Source: Candidatus Aalborgiella aggregata (lineage in GTDB: Bacteria > Pseudomonadota > Gammaproteobacteria > Burkholderiales > Burkholderiaceae_C). From it: a stretch of DNA of 64,000 nucleotides. The translations under genes and the position numbers were made by a program. Positions 8,841-18,113 of the stretch are shown piece by piece. Below the pieces are notes generated by a model that worked only from the letters and a program-made list of their open reading frames with translations, did no database searches and had not been told where the DNA came from. Within the stretch, counting starts at the first letter, position 1; each line of letters opens with the position of its first letter. The stretch spans positions 496,001-560,000 of the forward strand of contig JADIYY010000002.1 of the NCBI GenBank assembly GCA_016705065.1. The letters are read 5' to 3'.

Positions 8841-10136
8841 TTATTTTCTTTGCCAAACGGCTGCAAAAAATCCATCGGTACCGTGAATGTGCGGCCACAA
8901 ACGCAAATACTCTAAACCCGAACTACCCTCTTGTCCTGTACCTGAGCAAAGCGTTTCAGCGTTGTCAACTTTGAGTTGTGTCAACACCTCACCCACCGGC
9001 AGCATTTTGAAATCTGGGTTCGCGGCTGAAAACTGCAGCGCGATGGCTTCGTTTTCTTCTTTCAACAAGCTGCAAGTGGCGTACACCAAACGCCCACCCG
9101 ATTTAACCAAGCGCGATGCGCTTTGCAAAATTGCCGCTTGCAATTTGGCCATGTCTTCAATGTCTTTGGGGGTCAAGCGCCACTTGATGGCTGGGTTGCG
9201 ACGCAGCGTGCCCAATCCAGAGCAAGGTGCATCAACCAGCACGCGGTCCATCTTGCCGGCCAAGCGCTTGATGCGCTCATCCCGCTCATGCGCAATCACG
9301 GCTGGGTGAATATTGGACAAACTGCTGCGCGCCAAACGTGGTTTCAAGGCATCCAAGCGGTGCGCTGAGGTGTCAAAAGCGTACAAGCGACCGGTGTTGC
9401 GCATGGCTGCACCCAATGCCAAAGTTTTACCACCCGCACCCGCGCAAAAATCTGCCACCATTTCGCCGCGCTTGGCATCCACCAGCAAGGCCAACAACTG
9501 CGAGCCTTCGTCTTGCACTTCAATTGCGCCGCGTTTGTAGGCGCTCAAATTGCGCAAGTCGGTTTTGCCAGTAACCCGCAAACCCCAGGGCGAATAAGGC
9601 ATAGGTTCTGCGGTGATGGCGACTTTGGTCAGCTCTTTGGCGACTTCTTCGCGCTTATCGGTCAGCATGTTGACGCGCAAGTCCAAACCTGGCGTGTCGT
9701 TTAATGATTCAACGTATTGCCAAAAACCTGCACCCGGTTTGCTGTCCAACTGTTCTTTGAGTGGCTTCACCAGCCACTCAGGCATGTTGTGGCGATGGCG
9801 GTCCAGCAAATCATGCGATTTGACGGTGTCGATGTTTTTAATCCAAGCCAGCTCTTGCTCGTTGATCGCGCCTTCTAAAAATGCACGCGGTGCGGCAAAA
9901 CCCAGTATCGCCAAACGCCGCTCTTTGCTGCCACTGCCAGAGGGTGCAAAGTGGTCATAGCGCAATTTGTTGCGCAAGACGTTGTAAACGGTATCGGTGA
10001 GCGTGGCGCGTTCGCGCGGACCAAAATTGCGATGGTCTCTAAAGAATTTCGCCACGATGGCGTCAGTCGGGTGATCGAATTTAAGGGTGAGCCGTACCAG
10101 TTCGGTACAGGCTTCTAAAATAATTTGTGGATGCAT
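8841..10136 (-). CDS. rsmB: 16S rRNA (cytosine-5)-methyltransferase, RsmB/NOP2 family
   Basis: A 431-residue SAM-dependent RNA m5C methyltransferase, in E. coli modifying C967 of 16S rRNA. The N-terminal NusB-like helical domain spans about residues 1-140. The SAM-binding motif DFCAGAGGKTLALG lies at 229-242. The two catalytic cysteines are Cys305 in DAPCSGLGTLRRNP and Cys355 in YATCSLLKEEN. All family motifs are intact. In other Burkholderiales rsmB is often near fmt or regulatory genes; here it lies between a DUF971 gene and tusA, all on the minus strand. Confidence 0.92.
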   Translation of the reverse strand: MHPQIILEACTELVRLTLKFDHPTDAIVAKFFRDHRNFGPRERATLTDTVYNVLRNKLRYDHFAPSGSGSKERRLAILGFAAPRAFLEGAINEQELAWIKNIDTVKSHDLLDRHRHNMPEWLVKPLKEQLDSKPGAGFWQYVESLNDTPGLDLRVNMLTDKREEVAKELTKVAITAEPMPYSPWGLRVTGKTDLRNLSAYKRGAIEVQDEGSQLLALLVDAKRGEMVADFCAGAGGKTLALGAAMRNTGRLYAFDTSAHRLDALKPRLARSSLSNIHPAVIAHERDERIKRLAGKMDRVLVDAPCSGLGTLRRNPAIKWRLTPKDIEDMAKLQAAILQSASRLVKSGGRLVYATCSLLKEENEAIALQFSAANPDFKMLPVGEVLTQLKVDNAETLCSGTGQEGSSGLEYLRLWPHIHGTDGFFAAVWQRK

Positions 10137-10206
10137 GGGTTGATTGTCCCATGATTCGCCTCACACAATGAGGACAAGTCTCAATCTGGTGTCTTAATCC
10201 AATGTA

Positions 10207-10617
10207 TCAGTGCGACCCACACGCACTGCCAGCTTTTTCAATCATCGGTGCATCGCGGTCCACGCCAGCAGCCGCCAAACGGGCTTCATAATCTTTCCAC
10301 AATTCGGCTTGCTGGGAACCCAAGAAATACAGATATTCCCATGTGAACAGACCCGATTCATGGCCGTCGCTGAAGGTGGGTTTCACGGCGTAATTGCCCA
10401 TGGGCTCTAAGCTCACAATGTCCACATTGCGTTTACCGGTTTGCAAAGTTTCCTGACCAGGACCATGACCTTGCACTTCGGCTGATGGCGACTGGACGCG
10501 CATCAATTCAAACGGAATGTTGAAATGTGCACCATCTGAAAACTTCACTTCAAACAGTTTGGATTTGCTGTGAACGGTGATGTCTTCTGGAGTGGGGGTG
10601 GCTTGTTTGGTTGTCAT
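10207..10617 (-). CDS. DUF971 domain protein (GBBH-like N-terminal fold)
   Basis: A 136-residue protein with the DUF971 fold, related to the N-terminal domain of gamma-butyrobetaine hydroxylase. Recognisable features are the SKLFEVKFSDG strand, the RNVDI segment and the FSDGHESGLFTWEYLYFLG motif. In many proteobacteria it is linked to Fe-S protein or ubiquinone genes and often sits just before ubiE; here it is about 18 kb away from ubiE, following the large FAD/Fe-S oxidoreductase. A role in Fe-S metabolism is plausible but unproven. The C-terminal CGSH residues could bind metal. Confidence 0.85.
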   Translation of the reverse strand: MTTKQATPTPEDITVHSKSKLFEVKFSDGAHFNIPFELMRVQSPSAEVQGHGPGQETLQTGKRNVDIVSLEPMGNYAVKPTFSDGHESGLFTWEYLYFLGSQQAELWKDYEARLAAAGVDRDAPMIEKAGSACGSH

Positions 10618-10692
10618 AAAAATACCTCAAATATTCGATTTCCCGTATTGTCTTCTATTGCCATTGTCCTTATATTTTTGAGTACTTCTCAG

Positions 10693-13600
10693 TTACACCA
10701 AAACACGTTCTATGCCGCCATTGTTGGCACTGGCTACGTAGTCTGGCATCCAATCTTTACCAAGAAGCTGATTCGCCATTTCAACCACGATGTAGTCCGC
10801 TTCTAGCAAGCCGGCCTTCAAGTCGTCTTGGTAGCGGTTCAAGCCCATCAAACAACTTGGGCAGCTGGTCAAAATTTTCACATTGGCTTGTGCGGCTACT
10901 GCGCCTGTATCGCGCAAGGCCAATTCGCCTTTGCGAATTTCTTCCTCTTTGCGAAAGCGAATTTGTGTCGAAATATCGGGGCGCGACGACGCCAAGCCAC
11001 CGCTTTCGCCACAGCAACGGTCACTTAAAAGTACCTTGTCACCCATCAATGCCTTCACCGTTTTCATCGGCGCTTGTGTTTTCATGGGCGTGTGGCAAGG
11101 GTCATGGTAGAGGTAGCCATTGCCTGACTTATCACCCAATGTCACGCCTTTTTCGAGCAGGAATTCATGGATATCGATGATGCGGCTGCCAGGGAAAATC
11201 TTGTCAAATTGATAACTTTGTAACTGGTCATAGCACGTGCCGCAACTGACGACCACGGTTTTAATGTCCAGGTAATTCAGGGTGTTGGCAACGCGGTGGA
11301 AAAGCACCCGGTTGTCGGTGATGATCTTGTCGGCTTCGTCGAATTGACCGCTGCCCTTTTGCGGGTAGCCGCAGCACAAATAGCCCGGTGGCAACACGGT
11401 TTGCACACCCGCATGCCACAGCATGGCTTGGGTGGCCAAACCCACTTGGCTGAACAAGCGCTCAGAACCGCAGCCAGGGAAATAAAACACCGCTTCCGAA
11501 TCCACCGTGGTGTTTTGCGGGTTGCGAATGATGGGCACGTAGTCTTTGTTTTCAATGTCCAACAGTGCGCGTGCTGTGCGTTTGGGCAAACCTGCTGGCA
11601 TTTTTTTGTTCACAAAATGAATCACTTGCGCTTTTAGAGGCGCCACACCCAAACTGGCGGGTGGCAAATTGGTTTGTTGGCGTGCCAACAATTTGAAGAC
11701 GCGATTGCCCAAGCGCTGCGCTTTGAAGCTGAGATTCGTCAAGGCATGACCAAAACGTATCGCCCCGGGGCTGGCTGTGCCAATGAACCAAGCTTGAAAC
11801 TCGGCGGCAGGTCGCCAGCTTTTCTTGCCCATTTTGCGCAGCAAGTTGCGCATGTTCATGCTCACATCACCAAAGTCAATGTTGACTGGGCATGGCGTTA
11901 AACATTTATGGCACACGGTGCAATGGTCCGCCACGTCTTCAAATTCTTGCCAGTGTTTGATGCTGACACCACGGCGCGTTTGCTCTTCGTACAAAAAGGC
12001 TTCTACCAACAAAGAGGTGGCCAGAATTTTGTTGCGTGGGCTGTACAGCAAATTCGCACGCGGCACGTGGGTGCTGCAAACAGGTTTGCATTTGCCACAG
12101 CGCAAACAATCCTTCACACTAGCCGAAATCGCACCAATGTCGCTTTGCTGCATGATGATGGATTCATGCCCCATGAGTCCAAAACTGGGCGTATAGGCAT
12201 TGGTTAAATCGGCCACCAAATTGTCTGAAATATGCGGCAAACCGTCCGTTTTTCGGCGTTTCGATTGCTTAGATTGCTCTACTTTTTGTAGCGGATGATT
12301 CACCAGCAAACTCTTGCGCAAAAGCTTGCCTTTGTTGAACCGCCCTTCAGGGTCGACGCGCTGTTTGTAATCGGCAAAGGGTTGCAATTCGGCGTCGGTC
12401 AAAAACTCCAGCTTGGTGATGCCAATGCCGTGCTCGCCTGAAATCACGCCGTCTAAACTGCGCGCCAGCACCATGATGCGCGCCACCGCTTTGTGCGCGG
12501 TTTGCAACATGTCGTAGTCATCGCTGTTGACGGGGATGTTGGTATGCACATTGCCATCACCCGCGTGCATGTGCAAAGCCACCCAGACACGGCCTTTGAG
12601 CACGCGTTGGTGAATGGCATTGCATTCTTCCAAGATAGGCGCAAAAGCCAAGCCGGTGAACAAGGCTTGCAAAGGCGCGCGGATATCGGTTTTCCAGCTG
12701 GCACGCAGGCTGTGCGATTGCAGTTGTGGGAACAAGGCATCCACATCATCGAGCCAAGTCTGCCAAGTTGCCCGAACGTCAGCTACCAATGTCAGTGCCT
12801 GCGTTACGCGGTCGTCCAGCAATTCACCAGAAGCCAACTCAGCAGCATCATCAACACGTCCTAGCGGTAATTTATCTTGCTTGAAAAATGCTGTTAAAGC
12901 ATCACACAGCTTGAGTTTGTTTTGCAAACTCAGCTCGATGTTGATGTGCTCAATGCCATCCGTGTATTCCGCCATACGTGGCAAAGGAATCACCACGTCT
13001 TCGTTAATTTTGAACGCGTTGGTGTGCTTGGATATGGCAGCCGCGCGTTTGCGGTCCAACCAAAACTTATTCCGTGCCTCAGGGCTGATGGCAATGAAAC
13101 CTTCACCATTGCGTGAATTGGCAATGCGCACCACTTCGGATGTGACACGCGCCACATCGTCGGCATCATCACCTGCAATGTCGCCAATCAAAACCATTTT
13201 GGGCAAACCATTGCTGGTGCCCGTGTGGGCGCGTTTGGATTTGGTGGCGTAACCCACGGCTTTCAAATAGCGGTCGTCCAAATGTTCTAGGCCTGCCAAC
13301 ACCGTGCTTGATTCGCCCCGTTTTTGCAAAGCGAACATATAGTCTTTGATTTCCACAATGCTGGGCACTGCGTCTTTGGTGTTGCCAAAAAATTCCAAAC
13401 AAACGGTACGTGTGTGATGCGGCATGCGGTGCACAATCCAGCGCGCACTGGTGATCAAGCCATCACAACCTTCTTTTTGAATACCAGGCAAGCCACTTAG
13501 AAATTTATCGGTAACGTCTTTACCCAAACCTTCTTTGCGAAACGATGGGCCAGCAATGTCCAAGCGCTCGGTGCGAATCAGCTTTTTGCCATCGGCTTCA

Positions 13601-14688
13601 AAGTAGTTCAATTCAAAACTGGCCACCTCGGCATCGTGAATTTTGCCCAAATTGTGGTTCAGCCTTGTCACTTCCAGCCATTGGGCATCGGGTGTCACCA
13701 TGCGCCAGCTGGCCAAATTGTCGAGTGCAGTCCCCCACAACACGGCTTTTTTGCCACCGGCGTTCATGGCGATATTGCCACCAATGCAACTGGCTTCGGC
13801 TGATGTGGGGTCTACCGCAAAGACAAAGCCCGCACGCTCGGCCGCATTCGCCACGCGCTGTGTCACCACACCGGCTTCGGTCCAAATCGTTGCCACCGGC
13901 GTGCTGTGACCCGGCAAGGTTTGCATGACCACTTCGGTCATGGCTTCCAGTTTTTCGGTATTGATGACCGCACTTTTCCACGTCAAAGGAATTGCGCCGC
14001 CGGTGTAACCTGTTCCACCGCCACGCGGAATGATGGTCAACCCCAGCTCGATACAGCCTTTCACCAAGCCAGCCATTTCCGCTTCAGAATCGGGTGTCAG
14101 CACCACAAATGGGTATTCCACGCGCCAATCGGTGGCGTCGGTGACGTGGCTGACGCGACTTAAACCATCAAACTTGATGTTGTCGCTGGCGGTCAATTTG
14201 CCCAAAGATTTATGCGTCTCTTTGCGCAAGGCGGCGGCTTTTAAGAAAATCGCATCAAATGCGGCAATGGCGTTCGCAACCAAGGACAAAAGCTCCGATA
14301 CATGCGCATCGCGACCGCTGTCCACATCGGGGGTACGGCGTTTTTGCACTTCGCCCAAGCGGTGCTTCAATGCATCGACCAATTGCACCCGGCGTTTGGG
14401 GTTGTCCAGCAAATCGTCTTGCAAATAGGGGTTGCGTTGCACCACCCAAATATCGCCCAGTATTTCGTACAACATGCGTGCCGAACGACCTGTGCGGCGC
14501 TCAGTACGCAACTCATTCAGCACCGTCCAAGCGCGTTCACCCAACAAACGCACCACAATTTCACGGTCGGAAAACGAGGTGTAGTTGTAGGGAATTTCGC
14601 GAATGCGGTCGTTTGATCTTTCGCTATGGTGTGCGGTACTGGCTGAAGTGATGGTGCTGGTCATTGTGAAAGGCAAAGTGCATTGCAA
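10693..14688 (-). CDS. Giant FAD/Fe-S oxidoreductase (DUF3683, D-lactate dehydrogenase-like)
   Basis: A 1331-residue multidomain protein. Residues about 30-130 are a DUF3683 segment (REIPYNYTSFSDREIV). Residues about 185-330 hold a PCMH-type FAD-binding domain with PRGGGTGYTGG near 220, followed by the FAD-oxidase C-terminal domain with a HMHAGDGNVHTN motif. Two ferredoxin-like cluster motifs follow, CLRCGKCKPVC near 861 and CTVCHKCLTPC near 928. Two CCG domains come last, with FPGCGSERL near 1071 and DRCCGESGG near 1229. This resembles fused GlpD/LldEFG or D-2-hydroxyacid dehydrogenases that feed electrons to the quinone pool. The substrate is unknown. The start is uncertain; an internal ATG eight codons later is possible. 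Confidence 0.9.
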   Translation of the reverse strand: MQCTLPFTMTSTITSASTAHHSERSNDRIREIPYNYTSFSDREIVVRLLGERAWTVLNELRTERRTGRSARMLYEILGDIWVVQRNPYLQDDLLDNPKRRVQLVDALKHRLGEVQKRRTPDVDSGRDAHVSELLSLVANAIAAFDAIFLKAAALRKETHKSLGKLTASDNIKFDGLSRVSHVTDATDWRVEYPFVVLTPDSEAEMAGLVKGCIELGLTIIPRGGGTGYTGGAIPLTWKSAVINTEKLEAMTEVVMQTLPGHSTPVATIWTEAGVVTQRVANAAERAGFVFAVDPTSAEASCIGGNIAMNAGGKKAVLWGTALDNLASWRMVTPDAQWLEVTRLNHNLGKIHDAEVASFELNYFEADGKKLIRTERLDIAGPSFRKEGLGKDVTDKFLSGLPGIQKEGCDGLITSARWIVHRMPHHTRTVCLEFFGNTKDAVPSIVEIKDYMFALQKRGESSTVLAGLEHLDDRYLKAVGYATKSKRAHTGTSNGLPKMVLIGDIAGDDADDVARVTSEVVRIANSRNGEGFIAISPEARNKFWLDRKRAAAISKHTNAFKINEDVVIPLPRMAEYTDGIEHINIELSLQNKLKLCDALTAFFKQDKLPLGRVDDAAELASGELLDDRVTQALTLVADVRATWQTWLDDVDALFPQLQSHSLRASWKTDIRAPLQALFTGLAFAPILEECNAIHQRVLKGRVWVALHMHAGDGNVHTNIPVNSDDYDMLQTAHKAVARIMVLARSLDGVISGEHGIGITKLEFLTDAELQPFADYKQRVDPEGRFNKGKLLRKSLLVNHPLQKVEQSKQSKRRKTDGLPHISDNLVADLTNAYTPSFGLMGHESIIMQQSDIGAISASVKDCLRCGKCKPVCSTHVPRANLLYSPRNKILATSLLVEAFLYEEQTRRGVSIKHWQEFEDVADHCTVCHKCLTPCPVNIDFGDVSMNMRNLLRKMGKKSWRPAAEFQAWFIGTASPGAIRFGHALTNLSFKAQRLGNRVFKLLARQQTNLPPASLGVAPLKAQVIHFVNKKMPAGLPKRTARALLDIENKDYVPIIRNPQNTTVDSEAVFYFPGCGSERLFSQVGLATQAMLWHAGVQTVLPPGYLCCGYPQKGSGQFDEADKIITDNRVLFHRVANTLNYLDIKTVVVSCGTCYDQLQSYQFDKIFPGSRIIDIHEFLLEKGVTLGDKSGNGYLYHDPCHTPMKTQAPMKTVKALMGDKVLLSDRCCGESGGLASSRPDISTQIRFRKEEEIRKGELALRDTGAVAAQANVKILTSCPSCLMGLNRYQDDLKAGLLEADYIVVEMANQLLGKDWMPDYVASANNGGIERVLV

Positions 14689-14888
14689 AAGGCAGGCGCT
14701 GAATTCGTAAACCGTTGATTTTAGTACCCTTACAGACTCAGCATCGGTTTTCTAATGGATAACCCGACTTACAACCGACATATTGCTGTGTTCAAATAAA
14801 TCAGTTATCCCTGATGGGCACCGTTTGAGCTTGTTTGAGCTCGTGTACCATTGAATCTCAATTTGCCGTACTTTAAGGAGATATCCCT

Positions 14889-16205
14889 ATGAAAAAACTT
14901 ATCAAAATCAGTGCGCTGACTGCTGTTTTGGGCTTAAGCAGCCTAGCAGCGCAGGCGCAAACAGAAGTTCAATTTTGGCATTCCATGACCGCCGTGAATG
15001 GTGAATGGGTCAACGATTTGGCCAAAGATTTCAATGCCAAGCAAAAAGAATACAAAATTGTGCCCACTTTCAAAGGCACTTACGATGAATCAATGACCGC
15101 TGCGGTTGCCGCCTTCCGCGCTGGCAACGCGCCGCATATTTTGCAAGTGTTCGAAGTGGGCACAGCCACCATGATGGCCAGCAAGGGCGCTATCGTCCCC
15201 GTTGCGCAAGTGATGAAAGATGCGGGCGAAAAGTTTGACCCTACAGCCTACGTTTCAGCCGTGGCGGGCTATTACACCGCGCCAAATGGACAAATGTTGT
15301 CTTTCCCCTTCAACAGCTCGACCACCATTTTTTACGTCAACAAAGATGCGTTCAAAGCCGCCGGTATTGACACTGTGAAACTGCCCAGCACCTGGCCTGA
15401 AGTGGCATTGGCAGCCGCCAAGCTGAAAGCCAGCGGACATAAATGCCCGTTCACCACCGCATGGCAAGGCTGGACGCAACTAGAGAGCTTCTCTGCATGG
15501 CACAACGTGGAATTTGCCTCTAAAAACAACGGTTTGTCTGGCTTGGATGCACGCATGAAGGTCAATTCACCGCTGCACGTGCGCCACATCGAAAACTTGG
15601 CAAACATGTCTAAACAAGGTTTGTTCATCTACAAAGGTCGCGGCAATGTGCCTGAAGCCAGTTTCGTTTCTGGCGAATGCGCCATGATCACCACTTCAGC
15701 TGGCTTCTATGGCAACGTGGCTAAAAATGCCAAGTTTGCTTATGCCTTGAGCACCATGCCCTTCTACCCTGATGTACCAGGCGCACCGCAAAACACCGTC
15801 ATTGGTGGCGCCAGTTTGTGGGTCATGTCCGGTAAAAAATCAGCTGAATACAAAGGCGTAGCCAAATTCTTCAGCTATTTGTCCAGCCCTGAAGTACAGT
15901 CTGCCAGCCACAAGCGCACCGGCTACTTGCCCATTACCAATGCCGCTTACAAGTTGACTGAAGCATCTGGCTTTTACAAAGAAAAACCAGGTACTGACAT
16001 TGCGGTTTCACAAATGATTCGCAAAGTGACCGACAAGAGCCGTGGTATTCGCTTAGGCAACTATGTGCAGATTCGTGCTGTGGAAGACGAGGAATTGGAA
16101 AAAGTGTGGGGCGGCAAGCAAACTGCCAAAGAAGCACTGGACGCCATCGTCACCCGTGGCAATGAGCATTTGGCACGCTTTGAAGCAGCCAACAAAGGCA
16201 AATAA
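14889..16205 (+). CDS. ugpB: sn-Glycerol-3-phosphate ABC transporter, periplasmic binding protein
   Basis: A 438-residue extracytoplasmic binding protein. A Sec signal peptide covers residues 1-23 (MKKLIKIS then AAQAQ). The mature start TEVQFWHSMTAVNGEW and the NAPHILQVFEVGTATMM segment are typical of UgpB, which binds sn-glycerol-3-phosphate and glycerophosphodiesters. AAGGAG sits eight bases before the ATG. First gene of ugpB-ugpA-ugpE-ugpC; the distance to ugpA is 90 bases and is filled by a repeat A copy. No Pho box was recognised upstream, although E. coli ugp is phosphate-controlled. Confidence 0.96.
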   Translation: MKKLIKISALTAVLGLSSLAAQAQTEVQFWHSMTAVNGEWVNDLAKDFNAKQKEYKIVPTFKGTYDESMTAAVAAFRAGNAPHILQVFEVGTATMMASKGAIVPVAQVMKDAGEKFDPTAYVSAVAGYYTAPNGQMLSFPFNSSTTIFYVNKDAFKAAGIDTVKLPSTWPEVALAAAKLKASGHKCPFTTAWQGWTQLESFSAWHNVEFASKNNGLSGLDARMKVNSPLHVRHIENLANMSKQGLFIYKGRGNVPEASFVSGECAMITTSAGFYGNVAKNAKFAYALSTMPFYPDVPGAPQNTVIGGASLWVMSGKKSAEYKGVAKFFSYLSSPEVQSASHKRTGYLPITNAAYKLTEASGFYKEKPGTDIAVSQMIRKVTDKSRGIRLGNYVQIRAVEDEELEKVWGGKQTAKEALDAIVTRGNEHLARFEAANKGK

Positions 16206-16215
16206 TCTGAATACC

Positions 16216-16291
16216 TAGCTTGCTATAAATTAAATAGCAAGCTAGGCAATCAATACGACGGCTACAGCCATATTTTTCATATATTTTTATA
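16216..16291 (-). repeat. Interspersed repeat A, copy 3 (inside ugp operon)
   Basis: Fills the ugpB-ugpA gap. The terminal hairpin is perfect, TAGCTTGCTAT paired with ATAGCAAGCTA. The AT-rich end of the repeat abuts the ugpA GTG start, leaving no Shine-Dalgarno sequence. Confidence 0.88.
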
Positions 16292-16295
16292 GTTT

Positions 16296-17177
16296 GTGGA
16301 AAAACGCGTTCAATTCAAATCATCTTGGCTGCCTTGGGCGTTGATCGCGCCACAGGTGGCCATCATCAGCGTTTTCTTTTTTTGGCCTGCTGCTCAAGCG
16401 GTATTGCAATCCTTTCAATTGCAAGATGCCTTTGGCACATCCACTGAATGGGTGGGCTTGGAAAATTTCAAACGCTTATGGAACGACGCGGGTTACCTGG
16501 CTTCGTTTAAAACGACTGCCATTTTTTCTATCTTGGTCGCAGTTTTGGGTATTGGTTTGTCCTTGACATTGGCCATTTTTGCCGACCGCATCATTAAAGG
16601 CGCGCTTGGTTACAAAACCATGTTGATCGTGCCCTATGCCGTTGCACCCGCGGTAGCAGGTGTATTGTGGGTTTTCATGTTTTCACCCTCATTGGGCGTG
16701 GTTTCGTTCGCATTGGGGAAAATAGGTTTTGACTGGAACCATTATTTGAATGGCACACATGCCATGACGCTGATTGTGTTGGCTGCCGTTTGGAAGCAAA
16801 TTTCATACAACTTTTTGTTCTTTTTGGCGGGCTTGCAATCTATTCCCAAATCATTGATAGAAGCCGCTGCCATTGATGGCGCAAAACCGTGGCGACGCTT
16901 TTGGTCGATTCAGTTTCCACTGTTATCGCCCACCACGTTTTTCTTGTTGGTCATCAACATTGTGTATGCCTTTTTCGATACCTTTGCCATCGTCGACGCC
17001 ACAACCCACGGCGGCCCTGGTCAAGAGACATCGATATTGGTATACAAAGTGTATTACGACGGCTTCAAAGCCATGGACATGGGCGGCAGCGCCGCGCAGT
17101 CGGTGGTGCTGATGACCATTGTGGTGGCACTCACCGTGATTCAGTTTCGCTTTGTAGAGAAGAAGGTGAATTACTGA
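16296..17177 (+). CDS. ugpA: sn-Glycerol-3-phosphate ABC transporter permease UgpA
   Basis: A 293-residue inner-membrane permease with six predicted membrane segments. The EAA loop EAAAIDGAKPWRRFWSIQFP contacts the ATPase. The start is a GTG at 16296 that directly follows a repeat A copy and lacks a visible Shine-Dalgarno sequence, so translation may be weak or may be coupled through the mRNA structure. The stop is one base before the ugpE start. Family assignment rests on sequence and on its place between ugpB and ugpE. Confidence 0.95.
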   Translation: MEKRVQFKSSWLPWALIAPQVAIISVFFFWPAAQAVLQSFQLQDAFGTSTEWVGLENFKRLWNDAGYLASFKTTAIFSILVAVLGIGLSLTLAIFADRIIKGALGYKTMLIVPYAVAPAVAGVLWVFMFSPSLGVVSFALGKIGFDWNHYLNGTHAMTLIVLAAVWKQISYNFLFFLAGLQSIPKSLIEAAAIDGAKPWRRFWSIQFPLLSPTTFFLLVINIVYAFFDTFAIVDATTHGGPGQETSILVYKVYYDGFKAMDMGGSAAQSVVLMTIVVALTVIQFRFVEKKVNY

Positions 17178-17178
17178 T

Positions 17179-18030
17179 ATGGTAGAACGCAGTCCTTTCT
17201 TAACTTTCTTAGCGCACGCCATCATGTGGGCGGGTGTGTTGATTGTGGCGTTCCCTTTGTACTTGGCATTCGTTGCATCCACCCACACGGCGCAAGAAAT
17301 TGTGCAAGCGCCTATGCCATTGTTGCCTGGCAATTACATGTGGGAAACCTACAGCAAAGCACTCTTGGGTGGCGGTGCCGGCGGTGGTTCTAAAGCACCG
17401 GTCGCGCACATGATGTGGGTGAGTTTGGTGTCGGCGCTGGTCATTACTTTTGGCAAAATCGCAATTTCATTGTTGTCGGCTTTTGCGATTGTTTATTTTC
17501 GCTTTCCGTTCAAAAACTTTTTCTTTTGGGCGATTTTCATTACCTTGATGCTGCCGGTTGAAGTGCGCATTGGCCCTACCTACAAAGTCGTCTCCGATCT
17601 GGGCATGCTCAATACCTACGCGGGTTTAACGATACCGCTGATAGCATCTGCCACGGCCACTTTTCTGTTCCGTCAATTCTTCATGTCGGTGCCCGATGAA
17701 CTGGTAGAAGCTGCACGGATGGACGGTGCCAGCCCCATGCGCTTTTTTTGGGATGTGCTCTTGCCCTTGACCAAAACATCCATTGCCGCACTGTTTGTTA
17801 TTCAGTTCATTTACGGCTGGAACCAATACCTGTGGCCTCTGTTGGCCACCACCACCGAAGACATGTACCCCGTGGTGGTGGGCATCAAAATGATGGTGGC
17901 TGGTGGTGACTCGCAAAACGAATGGAACGTGGTCATGGCCACTGCCCTCTTGGCCATGCTGCCCCCCGCCCTCGTGGTGGTATTGATGCAAAAATGGTTT
18001 GTAAAAGGTCTTGTAGATACGGAAAAATAA
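17179..18030 (+). CDS. ugpE: sn-Glycerol-3-phosphate ABC transporter permease UgpE
   Basis: A 283-residue partner permease with six membrane segments. The EAA loop is EAARMDGASPMRFFWDVLLP. The sequence around PLLPGNYMWETYSKAL and the insertion GGGAGGGS in the first periplasmic loop fit UgpE. It starts one base after the ugpA stop, so the two permeases are almost certainly translationally coupled. A repeat A copy separates it from ugpC. Confidence 0.95.
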   Translation: MVERSPFLTFLAHAIMWAGVLIVAFPLYLAFVASTHTAQEIVQAPMPLLPGNYMWETYSKALLGGGAGGGSKAPVAHMMWVSLVSALVITFGKIAISLLSAFAIVYFRFPFKNFFFWAIFITLMLPVEVRIGPTYKVVSDLGMLNTYAGLTIPLIASATATFLFRQFFMSVPDELVEAARMDGASPMRFFWDVLLPLTKTSIAALFVIQFIYGWNQYLWPLLATTTEDMYPVVVGIKMMVAGGDSQNEWNVVMATALLAMLPPALVVVLMQKWFVKGLVDTEK

Positions 18031-18090
18031 CATAAATATTGGCTGTATCCGGCGTATTTACTGCCTACACAGCTATTAAATATATAGCAA
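18031..18090 (+). repeat. Interspersed repeat A, copy 4 (inside ugp operon)
   Basis: Lies between ugpE and ugpC in consensus orientation: ATTGGCTGTATCCGGCGTAT, then TTACTGCC, then the GCTATTAAATATATAGC hairpin. It is the second repeat in one operon and is in the opposite orientation to copy 3. Confidence 0.88.
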
Positions 18091-18113
18091 ACTGAAAGAA
18101 TATCGCTTATTTT

